Below are positions 4,903 to 6,855 of a stretch of 6,855 bases of DNA, piece by piece (the stretch's first letter is position 1; each line of letters opens with the position of its first letter). The notes under the pieces were generated by a model. It was given only the letters and a program-made list of their open reading frames with translations. It did not search any database and was not told where the DNA came from. Position numbers and translations under genes: made by a program. The DNA comes from a bacterium. Lineage in GTDB: Bacteria; BMS3Abin14. The DNA lies in the NCBI GenBank assembly GCA_020352595.1, contig CP070682.1, positions 1,977,648 through 1,984,502 on the forward strand. Direction: 5' to 3'.

Positions 4903-5306
4903 TAGGGCTCCTTTGCCTCCCCGTTGTTTGACTTCCCTTTATCAACGGGAAAGATGAAAATGTCAAACACTAACGCCAGCAGCAACGTGATTAAACCCGC
5001 CATGAGCGCCAGCGGCGAGACGACCTCCCTGATCAGCACGACGGCGATCACGGCCCCGGTGACGACGATCTTTCCCAGGTAAAACAGCGCCGCAGCGACG
5101 CGTCCTGTTCCGCCACCGCCCGTGAAGGCCCTGACCGACCGCTCTGTTCCCACCAGGTTCATGAAGATGAGCGCTCCCCCCGTCAGGTAGCCGAGCCCGT
5201 GCCTGGTAAAGCCGGCGATGAGCAGGAAAGTACCGGGGATCAAGGTCAAACCCAGGATCCAGTACTTGATGCGCTTCACCCGGGCGGAGTCCGCGGCGGG
5301 GGTCAC
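4902..5306 (-). CDS. atpI: ATP synthase protein I (AtpI-like, four-helix membrane protein)
   Basis: A 134-residue protein with four hydrophobic segments (about 15-32, 38-53, 75-94, 96-116) separated by a glycine-rich loop (GGGGTG, 63-68), and a hydrophilic lysine-rich tail. Size, topology and position between an AtpZ-like gene and atpB match AtpI (ATP synthase subunit I family), which in other bacteria helps assemble the c-ring. Sequence conservation in this family is low, so the call rests largely on context. It starts with GTG, overlapping the atpZ stop by four bases (GTGA); the purine-rich codons of the AtpZ acidic tail supply the ribosome binding site. Confidence 0.83.
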   Translation of the reverse strand: MTPAADSARVKRIKYWILGLTLIPGTFLLIAGFTRHGLGYLTGGALIFMNLVGTERSVRAFTGGGGTGRVAAALFYLGKIVVTGAVIAVVLIREVVSPLALMAGLITLLLALVFDIFIFPVDKGKSNNGEAKEP

Positions 5307-5548
5307 CCCTTCTCCTCCTCATCCTTCTCCTCCTCCTCCATCAGGAGACCCGCTTTGACGGCCCTGATCACGGCGCGCGCGGCGGCGGCGAACCCGAAAC
5401 CGAGGAAGACCATGGTCAGCCACGGCCGGGTGCCGAACTGGCGGTCCAGGTAGACGCCCATGAGGAGGCCGATGACCACCGCTGCGCCCATCTCCAGGCC
5501 GAGGGTGCTGAATTTGAGGAGGTCCCGCAGGAACTGTGACCGTGACAT
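5303..5548 (-). CDS. atpZ: AtpZ-like two-helix membrane protein of the F0 cluster
   Basis: An 81-residue protein with two membrane helices (about 14-33 and 43-62) joined by the hallmark segment GVYLDRQFGTRPWLTM (31-46), which fits the GxxLDxxxGTxPW pattern of the AtpZ/AtpI (ATPase gene 1) family. AtpZ proteins accompany F-type ATP synthase genes and are thought to work with AtpI, possibly in divalent-cation supply or assembly. The C-terminus is a strongly acidic tail (EEEEKDEEEKG, 71-81) whose GAG/AAG codons create a polypurine stretch serving the next gene. It starts three bases after the PII-like stop, so the two are probably translationally coupled. Confidence 0.86.
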   Translation of the reverse strand: MSRSQFLRDLLKFSTLGLEMGAAVVIGLLMGVYLDRQFGTRPWLTMVFLGFGFAAAARAVIRAVKAGLLMEEEEKDEEEKG

Positions 5549-5551
5549 GGG

Positions 5552-5884
5552 TCAGAAACCCTTGCCCAGGCCCTGGATGGAGGTGACAGGGACCGTGAAC
5601 AGCAGGCCTGTGCCGGGCTCGGACAGGGGGCCGACGATCTTCCCGATCCCCTCGGCGATGCCCGGGACCATGGCGCTGTCCACGACGGCGAGGACCGTCT
5701 TGTTGGAAGGCCGGTTGCCCACCATCAGATCGCGGAAGCCCGCGAAAATGGGCATGGTCGCTATGATCCGCCCCATGCCCACGCTGTCGATGACCGTGGC
5801 GCCGCTGACCCCGGCCTCAACATAGAAAGACAGGACGTCGTCGAGCAGTTCAACCTTGTTGAGGATGAGGACCAGGAGCTCCAT
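5552..5884 (-). CDS. Small PII-like (GlnB-fold) protein at the head of the F0 cluster
   Basis: A 110-residue soluble protein with no signal or membrane segment. It has a PII-like layout: an N-terminal strand MELLVLILNK, a helix, the turn-strand AGVSGATVIDSVGMGR (24-39; compare GxxGxTVxxxxGxGR of PII), a middle region that would be a short T-loop (about 40-60) without the uridylylated Tyr51 context, a second strand KTVLAVVD (62-69), a helix, and PGTGLLFTVPV (90-100), comparable to PGDGKIFVxPV. It is therefore likely a divergent PII-superfamily trimer rather than GlnB/GlnK itself; ligand and partner are unknown. The ATG lies about 22 bases downstream of the predicted transcription start and has no clear Shine-Dalgarno sequence. 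It leads the AtpZ-AtpI-AtpB-AtpE genes, which invites a role in energy-linked signalling, but nothing in the sequence proves this. Confidence 0.7.
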   Translation of the reverse strand: MELLVLILNKVELLDDVLSFYVEAGVSGATVIDSVGMGRIIATMPIFAGFRDLMVGNRPSNKTVLAVVDSAMVPGIAEGIGKIVGPLSEPGTGLLFTVPVTSIQGLGKGF

Positions 5885-5912
5885 TTACGTTGTGTCCAAT
5901 AAAGCAGCCGCC

Positions 5913-5942
5913 AACCTAGCAGAGCGCATTTTGCGTTGTCAA
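5913..5942 (-). promoter_or_regulatory. Sigma-70-type promoter of the PII-like/F0 cluster
   Basis: The coding strand has a perfect -35 TTGACA (5942-5937), an 18-base spacer and an extended -10 TGC-TAGGTT (TAGGTT at 5918-5913, 3 of 6 consensus). A small dyad CGCA-AAA-TGCG lies in the spacer. The start would fall near 5906, leaving about 22 bases before the PII-like ATG. The geometry is the same as at the Rieske-gene promoter. Confidence 0.55.
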
Positions 5943-5971
5943 GCGGCTCTGCCGACGGTTTCCATGCGGGG

Positions 5972-6855
5972 TCAAAGGACCTTCGAGAGCGCCCTCTCGT
6001 GGGCCTGAACTGTGGCGGTGACATCCTCCCGTGTATGGGCAAGCGACACGAAGGCGGCCTCGAACTGGGAGGGGGCCAGGTAGATCCCCTCTTCGAGCAT
6101 GGCGCGGAAGTAGCTGCCGAACAGGGCGGTGTCCGAGGCCTTGGCACCCGCGAAATCGCTCACAGGCCCCGGGGTGAAGAAGGTGGTGAACATGGAGCCC
6201 ACCCGGTTGAAGGCCAGTTGGGCGCCGAGCTTCCGGTTGACCTGGGCGAAACCCTCCGCCAGGGCCGCGCTCGTCTCCTCGAGCCTCTCGTAGGCCCCGG
6301 GTTCCATGAGGATGCCCAGGGTGGCGATGCCTGCCGCCATGGCCAGCGGGTTTCCTGACAGGGTGCCGGCCTGATAGATGGGCCCCTCGGGGGCCACCAT
6401 GGCCATGTACTCCCGCTTCCCGCCGTAGGCCCCCACCGGGAGCCCCCCGCCGATGACCTTGCCCAGGGTGGTCAGGTCCGGGGTGACGCCGTACAGTTCC
6501 TGAGCTCCCCCGAGGGCCACCCGGAAGCCGCTCATGACCTCGTCGAAGATCAGCAGCGCCCCTTCTCTGCCTGTGATGTCCCGGAGCCCCTCGAGGAAAC
6601 CCGGGGCCGGCACGATGACGCCCATGTTGCCGGGGACCGGCTCGACGATGACGGCCGCGATCTCCCCCCTGTGGTCCTCGAACAGCCTGGCCACCGAATG
6701 GAGGTCGTTGTACTCGGCCACAAGGGTGTTCCTCGCGTAGTCTTCCGGCACGCCCGGGCTGTCGGGCACCCCCAGGGTCAAAGCGCCCGAGCCCGCCTTC
6801 ACCAGGAGCCCGTCGGCGTGGCCGTGGTAGCACCCGTTGAACTTGACGATCTTGT
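5972..6855 (-). CDS. hemL: Glutamate-1-semialdehyde 2,1-aminomutase (partial, N-terminus missing)
   Basis: A PLP-dependent aminomutase that converts glutamate-1-semialdehyde to 5-aminolevulinate in the C5 route to haem. The last 293 residues are present; about 130 N-terminal residues lie beyond the right edge. The visible part begins [21 protein letters not shown], a HemL hallmark. Then come the PLP-contacting [11 protein letters not shown] and the lysine that forms the Schiff base in [17 protein letters not shown], followed by [16 protein letters not shown] and the C-terminal [17 protein letters not shown]. Nothing looks truncated or frameshifted apart from the window edge. The stop lies 87 bases before the PII-like gene, with a new promoter between them, and no convincing terminator follows hemL. 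5-Aminolevulinate supply suits a genome investing in multihaem cytochromes, as encoded downstream. Confidence 0.97.
   Translation of the reverse strand, partial: KIVKFNGCYHGHADGLLVKAGSGALTLGVPDSPGVPEDYARNTLVAEYNDLHSVARLFEDHRGEIAAVIVEPVPGNMGVIVPAPGFLEGLRDITGREGALLIFDEVMSGFRVALGGAQELYGVTPDLTTLGKVIGGGLPVGAYGGKREYMAMVAPEGPIYQAGTLSGNPLAMAAGIATLGILMEPGAYERLEETSAALAEGFAQVNRKLGAQLAFNRVGSMFTTFFTPGPVSDFAGAKASDTALFGSYFRAMLEEGIYLAPSQFEAAFVSLAHTREDVTATVQAHERALSKVL

Noticed and set aside
5943..5971. A terminator for hemL
   Set aside because: Only a 4-bp CGGC-AGA-GCCG stem without a T-run is visible after the hemL stop; too weak to call.
1..6855. CRISPR arrays, tRNA/rRNA genes, insertion sequences or attachment sites
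   Set aside because: No regularly spaced direct repeats, no tRNA-like cloverleaf, no transposase or terminal inverted repeats were seen; the window is almost fully packed with minus-strand genes.

Overview
All recognisable genes lie on the minus strand, so the window reads right to left. The DNA is GC-rich. Several features fit a Desulfobacterota (former Deltaproteobacteria) member, perhaps close to Desulfuromonadales/Geobacter-like respirers: a membrane-anchored 11-haem cytochrome c, an F0-only ATP synthase cluster (AtpZ, AtpI, a and c subunits without b, delta or F1 genes), an ATP synthase c subunit that carries a signal peptide, and hemL next to that cluster. This placement is an inference from gene content.

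Layout, in transcription order. (1) 6855-5972: the 3' two-thirds of hemL (tetrapyrrole synthesis, C5 route), cut by the window edge. (2) 5942-3785: a promoter, then a compact cluster of a small PII-like protein, AtpZ, AtpI, AtpB (subunit a) and AtpE (subunit c). The first four genes abut or overlap by 1-4 bases. AtpE sits behind a short A-rich leader with a strong ribosome binding site. A perfect 11-bp hairpin with a short T-run ends the cluster. (3) 3749-1625: a promoter region with an operator-like dyad and a GC-rich leader hairpin, then an 11-haem c-type cytochrome with a C-terminal membrane anchor and a cytochrome b561/FdnI-like integral membrane b-type cytochrome. (4) 1624-1466: a hairpin, then a well-formed promoter (TTGACA, 18-bp spacer, extended -10). 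(5) 1465-1: a Rieske-fold protein (TTG start), a cytochrome b6-like subunit, and the start of a subunit IV-like (cytochrome b C-terminal domain) protein running off the left edge.

Functional reading. The two redox transcription units together look like a quinone-linked membrane electron-transfer complex: two b-type cytochromes, a Rieske-like subunit and a multihaem periplasmic cytochrome. The most interesting point is that the bc-type half is non-canonical in a coordinated way. The Rieske-like protein has lost one of its two cluster-ligating histidines (Phe instead) and both disulphide cysteines. The subunit IV-like protein has PSWF where the quinol-oxidising Qo site normally has PEWY. In contrast, the b6-like subunit keeps all four haem-b histidines with b6-type spacing and the Cys that anchors haem ci in b6f complexes. 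I infer a bc-derived complex that may not bifurcate electrons at a normal Qo site and may pass electrons to or from the 11-haem cytochrome. ATP synthase F0 genes and hemL next door fit a respiratory neighbourhood with high haem demand.
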